From assembly GCA_944321085.1 (NCBI GenBank), contig CALUJY010000003.1, positions 172,540 to 236,539 on the forward strand: a stretch of DNA of 64,000 nt, in the 5' to 3' direction. Position numbers and translations under genes: made by a program. Within the stretch, counting starts at the first letter, position 1, and every line of letters starts with the position of its first letter. The notes below the pieces were generated by a model. The model did no database searches and had not been told where the DNA came from. It saw only the letters and a list, made by a program, of their open reading frames with translations. The stretch is from an uncultured Barnesiella sp. GTDB taxonomy: Bacteria > Bacteroidota > Bacteroidia > Bacteroidales > Barnesiellaceae_A. Positions 53,409-62,561 of the stretch are shown here, piece by piece.

Positions 53409-54743
53409 ATGTTTGAAAACCTTAGCGAACGATTAGAACGCTCCTTTAAGATACTGAAAGGTGAGGGTAAAATCACCGAGATAAATGTAGCCGAAACGCT
53501 CAAAGACGTACGTCGTGCCTTGCTCGATGCCGATGTCAATTACAAGGTCGCCAAGCAGTTTACCGATACGGTAAAAGCCAAGGCAATGGGACAGAACGTG
53601 CTTACCGCCGTCAAGCCCGGCCAGATGATGGTAAAGATTGTGCATGATGAGTTGGCGACCCTTATGGGTGGCGAAACGGCCGATGTAAACCTCAACGGGC
53701 AGCCCGCCGTGATATTGATGTCGGGTCTGCAAGGTTCGGGTAAAACGACTTTCTCGGGCAAACTCGCCAAAATGTTCAAGTCGAAACGAGCCAAACGTCC
53801 TTTGCTGGTAGCTTGCGACGTGTATCGTCCTGCCGCCATCGACCAGTTGAAAGTGCTGGGCGAGCAGATAGAGGTACCCGTGTATAGCGAAGAGGGCGTG
53901 AAAGACCCCGTGGCAATAGCCAAAAACGGTGTGAAATATGCCCGCGAAAACGGCTTCGATTTGGTAATAGTCGATACGGCCGGTCGTTTGGCCATAGACG
54001 AGCAGATGATGAAAGAGATTGCAGCCATCAAAGCTGCCATCAATCCCGGTGAAACATTGTTCGTCGTCGACTCCATGACAGGACAAGATGCCGTAAACAC
54101 GGCCAAAGAGTTTAATGACAGGCTCGACTTCGATGGCGTAGTACTTACCAAGCTCGATGGCGATACCCGCGGTGGTGCCGCTCTCTCGATACGGACGGTG
54201 GTAAACAAGCCCATCAAATTTATAGGTACGGGCGAGAAACTCGATGCCGTAGACTATTTCCACCCTTCGCGTATGGCCGACCGTATTTTGGGCATGGGCG
54301 ATATCGTATCGTTGGTTGAGCGGGCGCAAGAGCAGTATGACGAGGAAGAGGCTCGCCGTCTGCAAAAGAAGATTGCCAAAAACCAATTCGACTTCAACGA
54401 CTTTTTGTCGCAGATACAGCAGATAAAGAAGATGGGTAACCTCAAAGAGCTTGCGTCGATGATACCCGGCGTGGGTAAGGCTATCAAGGATATGGACATC
54501 GACGATAATGCCTTCAAGAGCATCGAGGCGATAATCTATTCTATGACGCCGGCCGAGCGTGCCAATCCTGTCATCCTCAACGGTTCGCGCCGCCAGCGCA
54601 TTGCCAAGGGTAGCGGTACGACGGTGCAAGAGGTCAACCGGCTGATAAAACAATTCGACGATACCCGCAAGGTGATGCGCATGGTCACGCAAGGTGGCAA
54701 AAACGGTATGCGAGGAGCCGTGAAGGGAATGCGTCGCAAATAA
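53409..54743 (+). CDS. ffh: Signal recognition particle protein Ffh (SRP54)
   Basis: Encodes 444 residues from ATG 53409 ([16 protein letters not shown]); an in-frame start at 53382 lies between the promoter and this ATG and gives an atypical extension. The N domain is followed by the NG GTPase: [15 protein letters not shown] (P-loop), [15 protein letters not shown], and [15 protein letters not shown]. The C-terminal M domain (residues about 310-444) is methionine-rich and binds signal peptides and 4.5S RNA. folD follows 31 bp downstream. Confidence 0.97.
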   Translation: MFENLSERLERSFKILKGEGKITEINVAETLKDVRRALLDADVNYKVAKQFTDTVKAKAMGQNVLTAVKPGQMMVKIVHDELATLMGGETADVNLNGQPAVILMSGLQGSGKTTFSGKLAKMFKSKRAKRPLLVACDVYRPAAIDQLKVLGEQIEVPVYSEEGVKDPVAIAKNGVKYARENGFDLVIVDTAGRLAIDEQMMKEIAAIKAAINPGETLFVVDSMTGQDAVNTAKEFNDRLDFDGVVLTKLDGDTRGGAALSIRTVVNKPIKFIGTGEKLDAVDYFHPSRMADRILGMGDIVSLVERAQEQYDEEEARRLQKKIAKNQFDFNDFLSQIQQIKKMGNLKELASMIPGVGKAIKDMDIDDNAFKSIEAIIYSMTPAERANPVILNGSRRQRIAKGSGTTVQEVNRLIKQFDDTRKVMRMVTQGGKNGMRGAVKGMRRK

Positions 54744-54774
54744 TACATATCAATAACCTTAATCTAATCCTTTT

Positions 54775-55656
54775 ATGCAACTGATTGACGGGAAAGCCAT
54801 CTCTGCCCAGATAAAGCAGGAGATTGCGCAAGAAGTAGAACAGATTTGCGCCGCAGGAGGCAAACGCCCGCACCTTGCCGCCATCCTTGTAGGACATGAC
54901 GGCGGTAGCGAGACGTATGTGGCGCACAAAGTGAAAGCGTGCGAGCAGTGCGGTTTCAAATCGTCGCTTATCCGCTACGAAGAAGATGTAACGGAAGAGG
55001 AATTGCTCGCCAAAGTCGAGGAGCTGAACCGTGACGAAGATGTCGACGGATTTATCGTGCAACTCCCTTTGCCGCGTCATATCTCGGAGCAGAAAGTAAT
55101 AGAGGCTATCGATTATCGCAAAGATGTCGACGGATTCCATCCTATCAACGTAGGCCGCATGTCTATCGGTTTACCCTGTTTCGTTTCGGCGACACCGGCC
55201 GGTATCATGGAACTTTTTGCACGCTATCAAATAGAGACAAAAGGCAAACATTGCGTAGTGCTTGGACGTAGCAACATCGTGGGTAAGCCCGTGGCTACAT
55301 TGATGATGCAGAAGACCTATCCCGGCAACGCTACCGTGACGGTATGTCATAGCGCAACGCCCAATCTGAAAGAGATATGCCGCACGGCCGATATTATCAT
55401 AGCCGCTATGGGAAGCCCCAACTTCGTTACGGCCGATATGGTGAAAGAGGGTGCTGTGGTGATAGACGTAGGCACGACGCGCTTGCCCTCGACCGAAACC
55501 AAGAGCGGTTGGAAACTGACGGGCGACGTGAAGTTCGACGAGGTATCGCCGCGCTGTTCCTATATCACGCCCGTTCCCGGCGGCGTAGGGCCTATGACTA
55601 TCGTGTCGCTCATGCGCAACACGCTGTTGGCCGGCAAAAAAGAGATTTATAAATAA
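54775..55656 (+). CDS. folD: Methylenetetrahydrofolate dehydrogenase/cyclohydrolase
   Basis: Encodes 293 residues, usual length. It interconverts methylene-, methenyl- and formyl-tetrahydrofolate. The active-site region [17 protein letters not shown] carries the catalytic Lys. [33 protein letters not shown] (NADP site) and the end [19 protein letters not shown] are all present. It probably shares a transcript with ffh and ends in a strong terminator. Confidence 0.97.
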   Translation: MQLIDGKAISAQIKQEIAQEVEQICAAGGKRPHLAAILVGHDGGSETYVAHKVKACEQCGFKSSLIRYEEDVTEEELLAKVEELNRDEDVDGFIVQLPLPRHISEQKVIEAIDYRKDVDGFHPINVGRMSIGLPCFVSATPAGIMELFARYQIETKGKHCVVLGRSNIVGKPVATLMMQKTYPGNATVTVCHSATPNLKEICRTADIIIAAMGSPNFVTADMVKEGAVVIDVGTTRLPSTETKSGWKLTGDVKFDEVSPRCSYITPVPGGVGPMTIVSLMRNTLLAGKKEIYK

Positions 55657-55687
55657 CGCTTCGGACGTAAGTCCCCGAGTCGTATAG

Positions 55688-55730
55688 AGCGGATGTGCCC
55701 CGATGAAAAATTTGGCGCATCCGCTTTTTT
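55688..55730 (+). terminator. Terminator of ffh-folD
   Basis: A 12-bp stem with one G-T pair (55688-55699 with 55714-55725) is followed by six Ts. Confidence 0.88.
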
Positions 55731-55768
55731 CTTTTATCTTCGCCCGTAAGAACAGAAAATATCATCGT

Positions 55769-56623
55769 ATGAAATATATAGGTGCACATGTAAGTGCGCA
55801 AGGCGGGGTAGAGAATGCTCCCGTCAATGCCCACGAGATAGGAGCGAAAGCGTTTGCTTTGTTTACCAAAAACCAGCGGCAATGGATGGCGCAGCCGCTC
55901 ACCGAGCGCAGTATCGAGGCGTTCAAGAAAAATTGTGCCGAGTATGGCTTCGATGCCGCCCATATTCTGCCCCATGACAGCTATCTTATCAATTTGGGGC
56001 ATCCCGAAGAGGAGGGTATCGCCAAGTCGCGCGACTCTTTTATAGGTGAAATGCAACGATGCGAGGCGCTGGGGTTGAAGCTGCTCAATTTCCATCCCGG
56101 AAGCCACCTGAAAGCCATAGATTTGGACACCTGTTTGGAACGTATTGCCGAGTCGATAAACCTTGCTCTCGACCGCACCAAGGGTGTTACGGCGGTTATA
56201 GAAAATACGGCGGGACAAGGTACCAATGTGGGGTTTGCCTTTGAACACATTGCGGCTATCATAGAGAAAGTAAAAGACAAGTCGAGGGTGGGGGTGTGCA
56301 TAGATACGTGTCACGCTTATGCTGCCGGTTACGACCTCGCCACCGACGCGGGTTTTGCCGCGACATGGAACGACTTCGACCGCATCATTGGATTTAACTA
56401 TTTGCGGGGTATGCACCTCAACGATGCAAAGAAGGGCTTGGGGTCGAGGGTCGACCGTCACGAAAGCCTCGGCAAAGGTGTGTTGGGCGCCCGCTGTTTC
56501 GAATTGCTGATGGCCGACAGCCGTTTCGACAATATACCGCTTATATTGGAGACACCCGACGAGTCGTTGTGGCGCGATGAGATAGCATGGCTTTACAGCC
56601 TGCCCGGAGCTGCGGCGAAATAG
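55769..56623 (+). CDS. nfo: Endonuclease IV (AP endonuclease)
   Basis: Encodes 284 residues from ATG 55769 ([17 protein letters not shown]); the longer open frame from 55703 runs through the folD terminator and is rejected. It cuts DNA at abasic sites in base-excision repair. Zinc ligands lie in [67 protein letters not shown] and [10 protein letters not shown] near-consensus TATCTTCG lies at 55735-55742. Confidence 0.96.
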   Translation: MKYIGAHVSAQGGVENAPVNAHEIGAKAFALFTKNQRQWMAQPLTERSIEAFKKNCAEYGFDAAHILPHDSYLINLGHPEEEGIAKSRDSFIGEMQRCEALGLKLLNFHPGSHLKAIDLDTCLERIAESINLALDRTKGVTAVIENTAGQGTNVGFAFEHIAAIIEKVKDKSRVGVCIDTCHAYAAGYDLATDAGFAATWNDFDRIIGFNYLRGMHLNDAKKGLGSRVDRHESLGKGVLGARCFELLMADSRFDNIPLILETPDESLWRDEIAWLYSLPGAAAK

Positions 56624-56666
56624 AACATTCTCGGCACATTGCCTCTACGTGAAACACCGATGTACG

Positions 56667-57248
56667 TCAGCCGTTGACTTCTTCGTCGGTGAGGTAGCGT
56701 ATGATTTTGGCCGGGACTCCGCCGACGATGGCGTTGTCGGGCACATCTTTTGTCACGGTACTGCCTGCTCCGACGATGGCATTTTTGCCGATGGTGACGC
56801 CTTGCAATATGGTGACGTTAGAGCCTATCCATACATGTTCTTTCAATACGATGGGTTTGGGATGCGTTTTCTCTCTCAGTCGGGGCGGAAACAGATGGTT
56901 GAGCGTGGCGAATACTACGGCATGCCCTATTTGGCAATAGTCGCCTATGGTTACCCCGCCGTGATCTTGGAAGTGGCAGCAGGCATTGATAAACACGTTT
57001 TTCCCCACAGTGATATTTTTGCCGAAGTCGGTGTAAAAAGGAGGGAAGAGACAGAATGTCTCGTCGACAGGTTTGCCTATGATCTGCGAAAATAATTCGC
57101 GTACCTCCTCGGGGGTGTGGTATTCGTTATTGAGTTTACATACCGTTTTGCGTGTTTCGTTACTCTGAGCGCGCATGAATGCAAGTACTTCCGGGCTGTC
57201 TAGTACCTGTTGTTTATCGGCAATGCCGATGTATTCTTCTATGGTCAT
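56667..57248 (-). CDS. Sugar O-acetyltransferase (Maa/NodL/LacA family)
   Basis: Encodes 193 residues. A short N-terminal mac domain is followed by a left-handed beta-helix of hexapeptide repeats (NITVGKNVFINACC through VTIGDYCQIG, WIGSNVTILQGVTIGKNAIVGAGSTVTKDVPDNAIVGGVPAK). This is the maltose/galactoside acetyltransferase family, which uses acetyl-CoA; the natural acceptor is unclear. His-113-like catalytic region NHLFPPRLREK is present with His. It converges on nfo and is divergent from the helicase gene. Confidence 0.9.
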   Translation of the reverse strand: MTIEEYIGIADKQQVLDSPEVLAFMRAQSNETRKTVCKLNNEYHTPEEVRELFSQIIGKPVDETFCLFPPFYTDFGKNITVGKNVFINACCHFQDHGGVTIGDYCQIGHAVVFATLNHLFPPRLREKTHPKPIVLKEHVWIGSNVTILQGVTIGKNAIVGAGSTVTKDVPDNAIVGGVPAKIIRYLTDEEVNG

Positions 57249-57425
57249 GTTAGTTTTGCTTGGTTACTAATCTGTTTGTCGTATACTCTTTTTGCGGCAT
57301 AAAAGTAGGCGTTCGCTTCTGTACCCCGGCTACCTTGATTGCAGAAAATAGTGCCCCGATTCCTGTTTTTGTCAGCTTGCCGGGGAGCCGGGTCGATATT
57401 GCGGCATGTCATCGGTCGCGCAAGG

Positions 57426-57456
57426 TTGATTTTTCAGCTACTTTGCATTACCTTTG
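57426..57456 (+). promoter_or_regulatory. Promoter of the UvrD/PcrA-like gene
   Basis: TTG at 57426-57428 and TACCTTTG at 57449-57456 are 20 nt apart. The -7 element covers the in-frame TTG at 57454, so translation must begin later, at GTG 57478. Confidence 0.78.
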
Positions 57457-57477
57457 CAGTTGCTCAAATATTATATC

Positions 57478-59817
57478 GTGGAAAAAGATTTATTGCAAGA
57501 CCTCAATGAAGCGCAACGCGCCGCGGTACTCTATACCGATGGCGCGCAATTGGTAATTGCAGGTGCGGGGTCGGGCAAGACCCGTGTGCTTACATACAAA
57601 ATAGCCTATTTGCTTAGTCAAGGATATGAGCCATACCGTATCATGGCGCTCACGTTTACTATCAAGGCGGCTAACGAAATGAAGGAGCGGGTCGCTGCTT
57701 TGGTGGGCGCATCTACGGCCGCCCGGTTGTGGATGGGTACTTTCCACTCCATCTTTTCGCGCATCCTTCATGCCAATGCCGAGCAGATAGGTTTCCGGCA
57801 TGACTTTACGATATACGATACGGCCGACTCCCGTTCACTTATCAAGACGATTATCAAGGAGATGCAGCTCGACGATAAGATATACAAGCCCAGCGCCGTG
57901 CAGGCTGCCATATCGAATGCCAAGAACGCACTCATCACGCCGGCTGCCTATGCTGCCGATAATGAATTGCGCGAGCTCGACCGTCGCCAAAAACGCCCTA
58001 TGCTATACAGTATTTACAATACGTATTGGAATCGCTGTTTTCGTGCCGGGGCGATGGACTTCGACGACTTGTTGTTGTATACCAACATCCTCTTTCGCGA
58101 TTTTCCCGACGTGACCGAGCGTTACCGTTCGCTCTTCCGTTACATTTTGGTCGATGAGTATCAAGATACCAATTTTGCCCAACATCTTATTGTCAACCGC
58201 TTGTGCAAGGGCGGGGGGCATTTGTGTGTGGTAGGAGACGATGCGCAGAGCATCTATTCGTTTCGCGGTGCCAATATCGGCAATATTTTGCATCTCAAAG
58301 ACGAGTACCCCGATTTGCGTATCGACAAACTGGAACAGAACTATCGTTCGACCCGCAATATTGTCGATGCCGCTAACAGTCTTATCTGTAAAAACAAAGA
58401 GCAGATTCCCAAACGTGTTTTCTCTGAAAAAGAGCAGGGCAGCAAGGTGGCGGTGCTGACATCATATTCCGATTTCGAGGAGGCCTTTATGGTGGCCAAC
58501 CGCATAGTGGAAATGCATCTTACCGATAGCTGTCCATATAACGAATTTGCCATATTATACCGCACCAATGCCCAGTCGCGTGTGTTGGAAGAGGCTTTGC
58601 GCAAGCGCAATATGCCGTATCGCATATACGGCGGTCTGTCGTTTTACCAGCGTAAAGAGATAAAAGATGCTGTTGCCTATTTCCGTTTGGTTATCAACCC
58701 CAACGACGAGGAGGCAATGAAGCGTGTTATAAATTATCCGGCGCGGGGTATCGGCGATACCACGGTGACCAAGATAGTCTCTTGCGCCCAAACGCATAAT
58801 GTGGGTGTGTGGGATGTCATTTCGCGCCCTGTGGAGTATAATTTGCCTGTGAATAGCGGTACGCGCGGCAAAATAGCGGCGTTCTGCGATTTGATAGAGA
58901 CTTTTAGGGACGAAGCCGAACAGAAAAGCGTGCCCGAGTTGGCCGAGCTGATTATCCGTCGGTCGGGTGTTATGAATGATGTATATGCTTCCGATACGCC
59001 CGAGAATGTGAGCCGGCAGGAGAATATCGAAGAGTTGCTCAATGGTGTGCAAGAGTTCTTCATGTTGCGCCGCGAAGAGGGCAACGAGCATGTGTCTCTC
59101 GCCGATTTCCTTGCCGAAGTGTCGCTTATTACCGACCAAGACCGCGGCGATGAGGCTAATGAAGATAAAATTACCCTTATGACCATTCACTCGGCAAAGG
59201 GGTTGGAGTTTCGCAATGTTTTCATTACCGGCCTCGAAGAGGAGCTTTTCCCTTCGGCCATGTGTTGCGACGATGAACGCCAAATCGAAGAGGAGCGCCG
59301 CCTGTTGTATGTAGCCATCACTCGTGCCCGCGAGAATTGCATCCTTACCTATGCCGCTACTCGTTTCCGCAACGGGAAGACCAATACATGTCGACCCAGT
59401 CGCTTTATCAAAGATTTAGACCCGCGCTATGTGGTGCTGCCGGTCGGGTGGCAACAAAATGTCTCCCGTCCGTCGGTCGGAGAGCGAGGCTACGGATTGG
59501 GTATGCCGCATGATTCGTCGCCGCGCCGTCCTTCGTTTACGGCGTCGCCGCCTTCGCGTTTGCGACCTGTTGAAAACTCGCGTCGCCTTGTTGTGCCCGA
59601 TGCTTCGTCGCACTCTGCCGAGCAGCACGACCGCATGGAGTCGCAGGCAGGAGTGTTGCACATTGGTACCCGTATCCGTCACGACCGTTTCGGTGAGGGT
59701 ACGATACAAGCTATCGAGGGTTCCGGCGATAACAGTAAGATAACCGTAGTGTTCGAGCACGTAGGCCGGAAACAATTATTGCTCAAATTTGCCAAGTTTA
59801 CCATCATCAATTCCTAA
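57478..59817 (+). CDS. pcrA: UvrD/PcrA-type ATP-dependent DNA helicase
   Basis: Encodes 779 residues starting at GTG 57478; the promoter rules out the TTG at 57454. It is a superfamily-1 3'-5' helicase. Motifs in order: NEAQRAAV (Q), VIAGAGSGKTRVLTYK (Walker A), MALTFTIKAANEMKERV, ILVDEYQDTNFAQH (Walker B), VVGDDAQSIYSFRGA, LEQNYRSTRNIV, TIHSAKGLEFRNVFI and LLYVAITRAREN. The C-terminal tail RIRHDRFGEGTIQAIEG is the PcrA/UvrD RNA-polymerase-interacting Tudor-like part. Roles in nucleotide-excision and mismatch repair are expected. Confidence 0.93.
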   Translation: MEKDLLQDLNEAQRAAVLYTDGAQLVIAGAGSGKTRVLTYKIAYLLSQGYEPYRIMALTFTIKAANEMKERVAALVGASTAARLWMGTFHSIFSRILHANAEQIGFRHDFTIYDTADSRSLIKTIIKEMQLDDKIYKPSAVQAAISNAKNALITPAAYAADNELRELDRRQKRPMLYSIYNTYWNRCFRAGAMDFDDLLLYTNILFRDFPDVTERYRSLFRYILVDEYQDTNFAQHLIVNRLCKGGGHLCVVGDDAQSIYSFRGANIGNILHLKDEYPDLRIDKLEQNYRSTRNIVDAANSLICKNKEQIPKRVFSEKEQGSKVAVLTSYSDFEEAFMVANRIVEMHLTDSCPYNEFAILYRTNAQSRVLEEALRKRNMPYRIYGGLSFYQRKEIKDAVAYFRLVINPNDEEAMKRVINYPARGIGDTTVTKIVSCAQTHNVGVWDVISRPVEYNLPVNSGTRGKIAAFCDLIETFRDEAEQKSVPELAELIIRRSGVMNDVYASDTPENVSRQENIEELLNGVQEFFMLRREEGNEHVSLADFLAEVSLITDQDRGDEANEDKITLMTIHSAKGLEFRNVFITGLEEELFPSAMCCDDERQIEEERRLLYVAITRARENCILTYAATRFRNGKTNTCRPSRFIKDLDPRYVVLPVGWQQNVSRPSVGERGYGLGMPHDSSPRRPSFTASPPSRLRPVENSRRLVVPDASSHSAEQHDRMESQAGVLHIGTRIRHDRFGEGTIQAIEGSGDNSKITVVFEHVGRKQLLLKFAKFTIINS

Positions 59818-59828
59818 ATAACATAGTC

Positions 59829-60971
59829 ATGCAAGATGCTTTGTCGCAGGCGCCGTCGCCTTGTTACGTTCTCGATGAGACGCTGTTTCGTCGTAATCTC
59901 TCGCTCATACGTTCGGTAAAAGAGCGTGCCGGTGTGGATATTATACTTGCCTTCAAGGCTTTTGCTTTGTGGAAAGCCTTTCCTATCGTGCGCGAATATA
60001 TACCCTATTCCACAGCCAGCTCGGTACACGAGGCACGTTTGGCATTAGAGGAGATGGGGTCGCTTGCCCATACCTATTCGCCGGCTTATACCGATACCGA
60101 TTTCGACGAGATAATGCGTTGCAGCAGCCATATAACGTTTAACTCTTTGCGTCAATACGAGCATTTTGCCGCGAAGGTGGCCGCTTTTCCGCGCCATATC
60201 TCGTGTGGTGTGCGCATCAATCCCGAATTTTCGGACGTTGCGACCGACCTCTATAATCCTTGCGCTCCCGGTTCGCGTTTGGGCGTGGTGGCCGAGCAAT
60301 TACCGCCTCTCTTGCCGCAGGGTATCGAAGGCTTGCATTTCCATACGCTTTGCGAGTCGTCGTCGTACGATTTGGAACGTACGCTTCGTGTTGTGGAGCA
60401 ACGTTTTGAACCGTGGCTGCAACAAGTGAAGTGGCTCAATATGGGAGGCGGGCATCTGATGACGCGTAAAGATTACGATGTAGAGCATCTCATTGCTACA
60501 CTCATAGCATTCAAAGAGCGGCATCCGCATTTGCAAATTATCATGGAGCCGGGGAGTGCCTTTGCTTGGCAAACGGGTGTATTGGTAACGACCATAGTGG
60601 ATATTGTGGAAAATCATGGCATACGCACGGCCATACTCGATGCCTCTTTTGCTTGCCACATGCCCGATTGTCTTGAAATGCCCTATAAGCCTGCCATTCA
60701 TGGAGCTGTGGAGCCTACGGCCGGAATGCCGGTTTATCGCATGGGAGGTAACTCGTGCCTCAGCGGCGATTTTGTGGGCGATTGGAGTTTCGACCATGAA
60801 TTGCAAATAGGCGAACGCATCATTTTTGAAGATATGATACATTATACCATCGTTAAGACTACAATGTTCAACGGGGTGTCGCATCCCTCTATTGCTTTGC
60901 TCAGAAGCGACGGCAGCTTGAAGTTGTGGCGTACGTTTGGTTATGACGATTATAAGAACCGCATGGCGTAA
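59829..60971 (+). CDS. nspC: Carboxynorspermidine decarboxylase
   Basis: Encodes 380 residues, normal for NspC. It decarboxylates carboxynorspermidine or carboxyspermidine, giving norspermidine or spermidine. It is a PLP fold-type III enzyme: PSPCYVLDETLFRRNL, ILAFKAFALWKAF with PLP Lys43, HFHTLCESSSYDLE, NMGGGHLMTRKDYD, EPGSAFAWQTG and ILDASFACHMPDCLEMPYKP. The partner dehydrogenase is not in the window. It begins 12 bp after the helicase stop, so the two may be co-transcribed. Confidence 0.95.
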   Translation: MQDALSQAPSPCYVLDETLFRRNLSLIRSVKERAGVDIILAFKAFALWKAFPIVREYIPYSTASSVHEARLALEEMGSLAHTYSPAYTDTDFDEIMRCSSHITFNSLRQYEHFAAKVAAFPRHISCGVRINPEFSDVATDLYNPCAPGSRLGVVAEQLPPLLPQGIEGLHFHTLCESSSYDLERTLRVVEQRFEPWLQQVKWLNMGGGHLMTRKDYDVEHLIATLIAFKERHPHLQIIMEPGSAFAWQTGVLVTTIVDIVENHGIRTAILDASFACHMPDCLEMPYKPAIHGAVEPTAGMPVYRMGGNSCLSGDFVGDWSFDHELQIGERIIFEDMIHYTIVKTTMFNGVSHPSIALLRSDGSLKLWRTFGYDDYKNRMA

Positions 60972-61237
60972 TACAAGGATGTGGTACGGTTTTCGTCTGG
61001 CATAGTTATCGGCTTGCCGGTCTCTTTGTAAGCGTATCGAAAGGAATATTAATGGATAAGCCCGATGGTGTGACCTCTTACGCTGGAATTGTTGGAATAT
61101 CCTTGCCCGGTAGGCGGGTAGGGTTGCTTGCCCTTATATCGTGATATTTCTGCCGGTGGAATAAACGTAATTACAATTTGTAAGTAGTATTTTTGCATCT
61201 CTTTTTACAAATTATAACTATTATTTTCTCGATTCTA
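60972..61237. other. Intergenic stretch after nspC
   Basis: I see no convincing gene. A 13-nt imperfect inverted repeat (61170-61182 with 61204-61216) is A+T-rich. The rest shows no repeats or conserved coding pattern. Confidence 0.45.
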
Positions 61238-61270
61238 TTTGGAGGTAATATCGGCTTTTTCGTATATTTG
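61238..61270 (+). promoter_or_regulatory. Promoter in front of the candidate small RNA
   Basis: TTTG at 61238-61241 and TATATTTG at 61263-61270 are 21 nt apart, a full consensus pair with no protein gene behind it. Confidence 0.6.
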
Positions 61271-61276
61271 CGATGC

Positions 61277-61375
61277 AACAAAAGCAAAAAGAGTAAATTC
61301 AGTTTCATAATGCCAAATGCCACTGTGAAGTGGGGTAAATGGAAGAGAGTAGTTAATGAGACTACTCTCTTTTTT
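61277..61375 (+). ncRNA. Candidate ~100-nt small RNA ending in an intrinsic terminator
   Basis: A promoter at 61238-61270 and a strong terminator at 61343-61375 enclose about 100 nt. The terminator has an 11-bp perfect stem (61343-61353 with 61361-61371), 7-nt loop and six Ts. Just before it is a small hairpin with a GTGA (GNRA-type) tetraloop, 61320-61333. A seven-codon frame (MQQKQKE, from 61273) is present but does not look meaningful. A 109-aa open frame crosses the whole element and is probably chance. I do not recognise tmRNA, 6S RNA or RNase P RNA here. Confidence 0.5.
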
Positions 61376-62199
61376 ATAATTTGTAGTCGATGGCGGTTGC
61401 GTTGTGTATCTTTGTTCTATAAAGATGTCTCATTTTTGCCTATTTACATTGTTGTTGCATTGAAGATAAAGAGAAAAACGAAATGTAGTGATATTTTTAT
61501 TGCCTTTCAAATTATTGATTAATAATATTATATGCAGTTTTATAGGTCGCGTATCCTTGATTTTAGTTTTGGTTTTTTATTGTAATGGTGGCAGTGATGT
61601 ATAACCTGTGAAATGTAATGTCGCACTATATTACATCGAGGAAAAGAGCGGACGGAACACGTAGTAATTTTTGACTTCGGCCGAGTTTGTTGTGACTTAT
61701 CTGTTTCTTGTTCTGTTGATTCATTCAATGTTCGATATGGGATGTGACGATAGTCGTTTTGTTATGTGTTTTACTTCGTTTTACAAGCAAGATGTTTATT
61801 GCTTTTGAAATAGCAACGGAATCAATAGTGAACTATTGATTCCGTTTGTTTGTTGAGTCGGGTGTGTTACGGCGTATTGTATCGGCAAGACGATGGGTCA
61901 GGCCGTAGGGTAAGTGCGTAACATGGCAAAACGGTTTGCAAAGAGTTTCGCATCTGTTTGAAAAACGTTGTTGTAAGGACCGGATTAAGTCTTGAGCTGA
62001 CGTAACGGGTATGGCGATGTCTTTTTGTCGATTATGCAGTGCGTTGCAGTAGATGATTCCTATTGTATATTGTTGATTCTGTGACAATTGTACGCGCGTA
62101 ATATGTTTCGGTTATATACTGCGATATGCTTGATGATTAAATTGTTATTTTTGTATATAATTTTGGAAAGACTGTGTAACTTGATAATGGAAAATGTTG
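61376..62199. other. Gene-poor A+T-rich stretch with isolated signals
   Basis: A lone -7 match TATCTTTG lies at 61407-61414 on the plus strand. A 7-bp inverted repeat is at 61613-61619 with 61630-61636, and the 14-bp hairpin listed separately is at 61815-61846. Short open frames here lack recognised domains. The stretch may hold another non-coding transcript or a decayed gene. Confidence 0.4.
61815..61846. other. Perfect 14-bp hairpin with 4-nt loop
   Basis: Stem 61815-61828 pairs with 61833-61846 around a TGAA loop. It is followed on the plus strand by the T-rich TTTGTTTGTT, so it could end a plus-strand transcript starting near 61421. No gene lies directly before it. Confidence 0.5.
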
Positions 62200-62230
62200 T
62201 TGTATATCCAGACGAATTGAGTTATCTTTG
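62200..62230 (+). promoter_or_regulatory. Promoter of rfbA-rfbC
   Basis: TTG at 62200-62202 and TATCTTTG at 62223-62230 are 20 nt apart. It is followed by a leader of about 325 nt. Confidence 0.75.
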
Positions 62231-62236
62231 CACCGA

Positions 62237-62561
62237 ATACGCATTGTTTTAAGGCTCCCGATAAATTCTTTTTTCGGCGTCTTGTAAAGCGCGAAAATAT
62301 ACCATTGGGCTCTTCTGTGATGACACTGAAGACCGCGAAGCGCGCCATAAACTCAAAAAAAGGCAGAGCCGATAATCAAATTTCCCGGTTTTAATAAGTC
62401 TGTCGTTCCGATTTTATTCATGCCGTAGGCCTTTGTTTGGTAACGGCGATATTACGTGCTCAAATGTAAGAAACGGTACGATTGAAAAGATGTGTACAAA
62501 GTGCTATCGGATATCCAAGTTCGTTTATTGACGAGATAGAGTCAACCAAAAGATTCTCATT
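62237..62561 (+). promoter_or_regulatory. Long 5' leader of rfbA with a 24-codon open frame
   Basis: The leader is unusually long for this genome, where most are 4-90 nt. It contains a 24-residue basic open frame at 62320-62394 (MTLKTAKRAINSKKGRADNQ then ISRF). GGCTCT at 62308-62313 can pair with AGAGCC at 62365-62370. Bacteroidales polysaccharide operons often have long leaders acted on by UpxY-type NusG antiterminators. No such gene is visible here, so regulation of this kind is inference. Confidence 0.45.

Noticed and set aside
61193..61522. 109-residue open frame MHLFLQIITIIFSIL...
   Set aside because: It overlaps a promoter and a strong terminator, begins at a non-ATG codon in an A+T-rich region and shows no recognised domain.
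61400..61860. tmRNA or RNase P RNA in the gene-poor region
   Set aside because: No tag reading frame ending in Ala-Ala, no tRNA-like ends and no conserved RNase P core were found.
61833..62087. 84-residue minus-strand open frame
   Set aside because: It has no domain, no promoter on that strand and overlaps the 14-bp hairpin; probably chance.
62440..62465. ops/JUMPStart-like element in the rfbA leader (GGCGATATTACGTG)
   Set aside because: Similarity to GGCGGTAGCGTG is partial and could be chance; RfaH-type elements are not expected in Bacteroidota.
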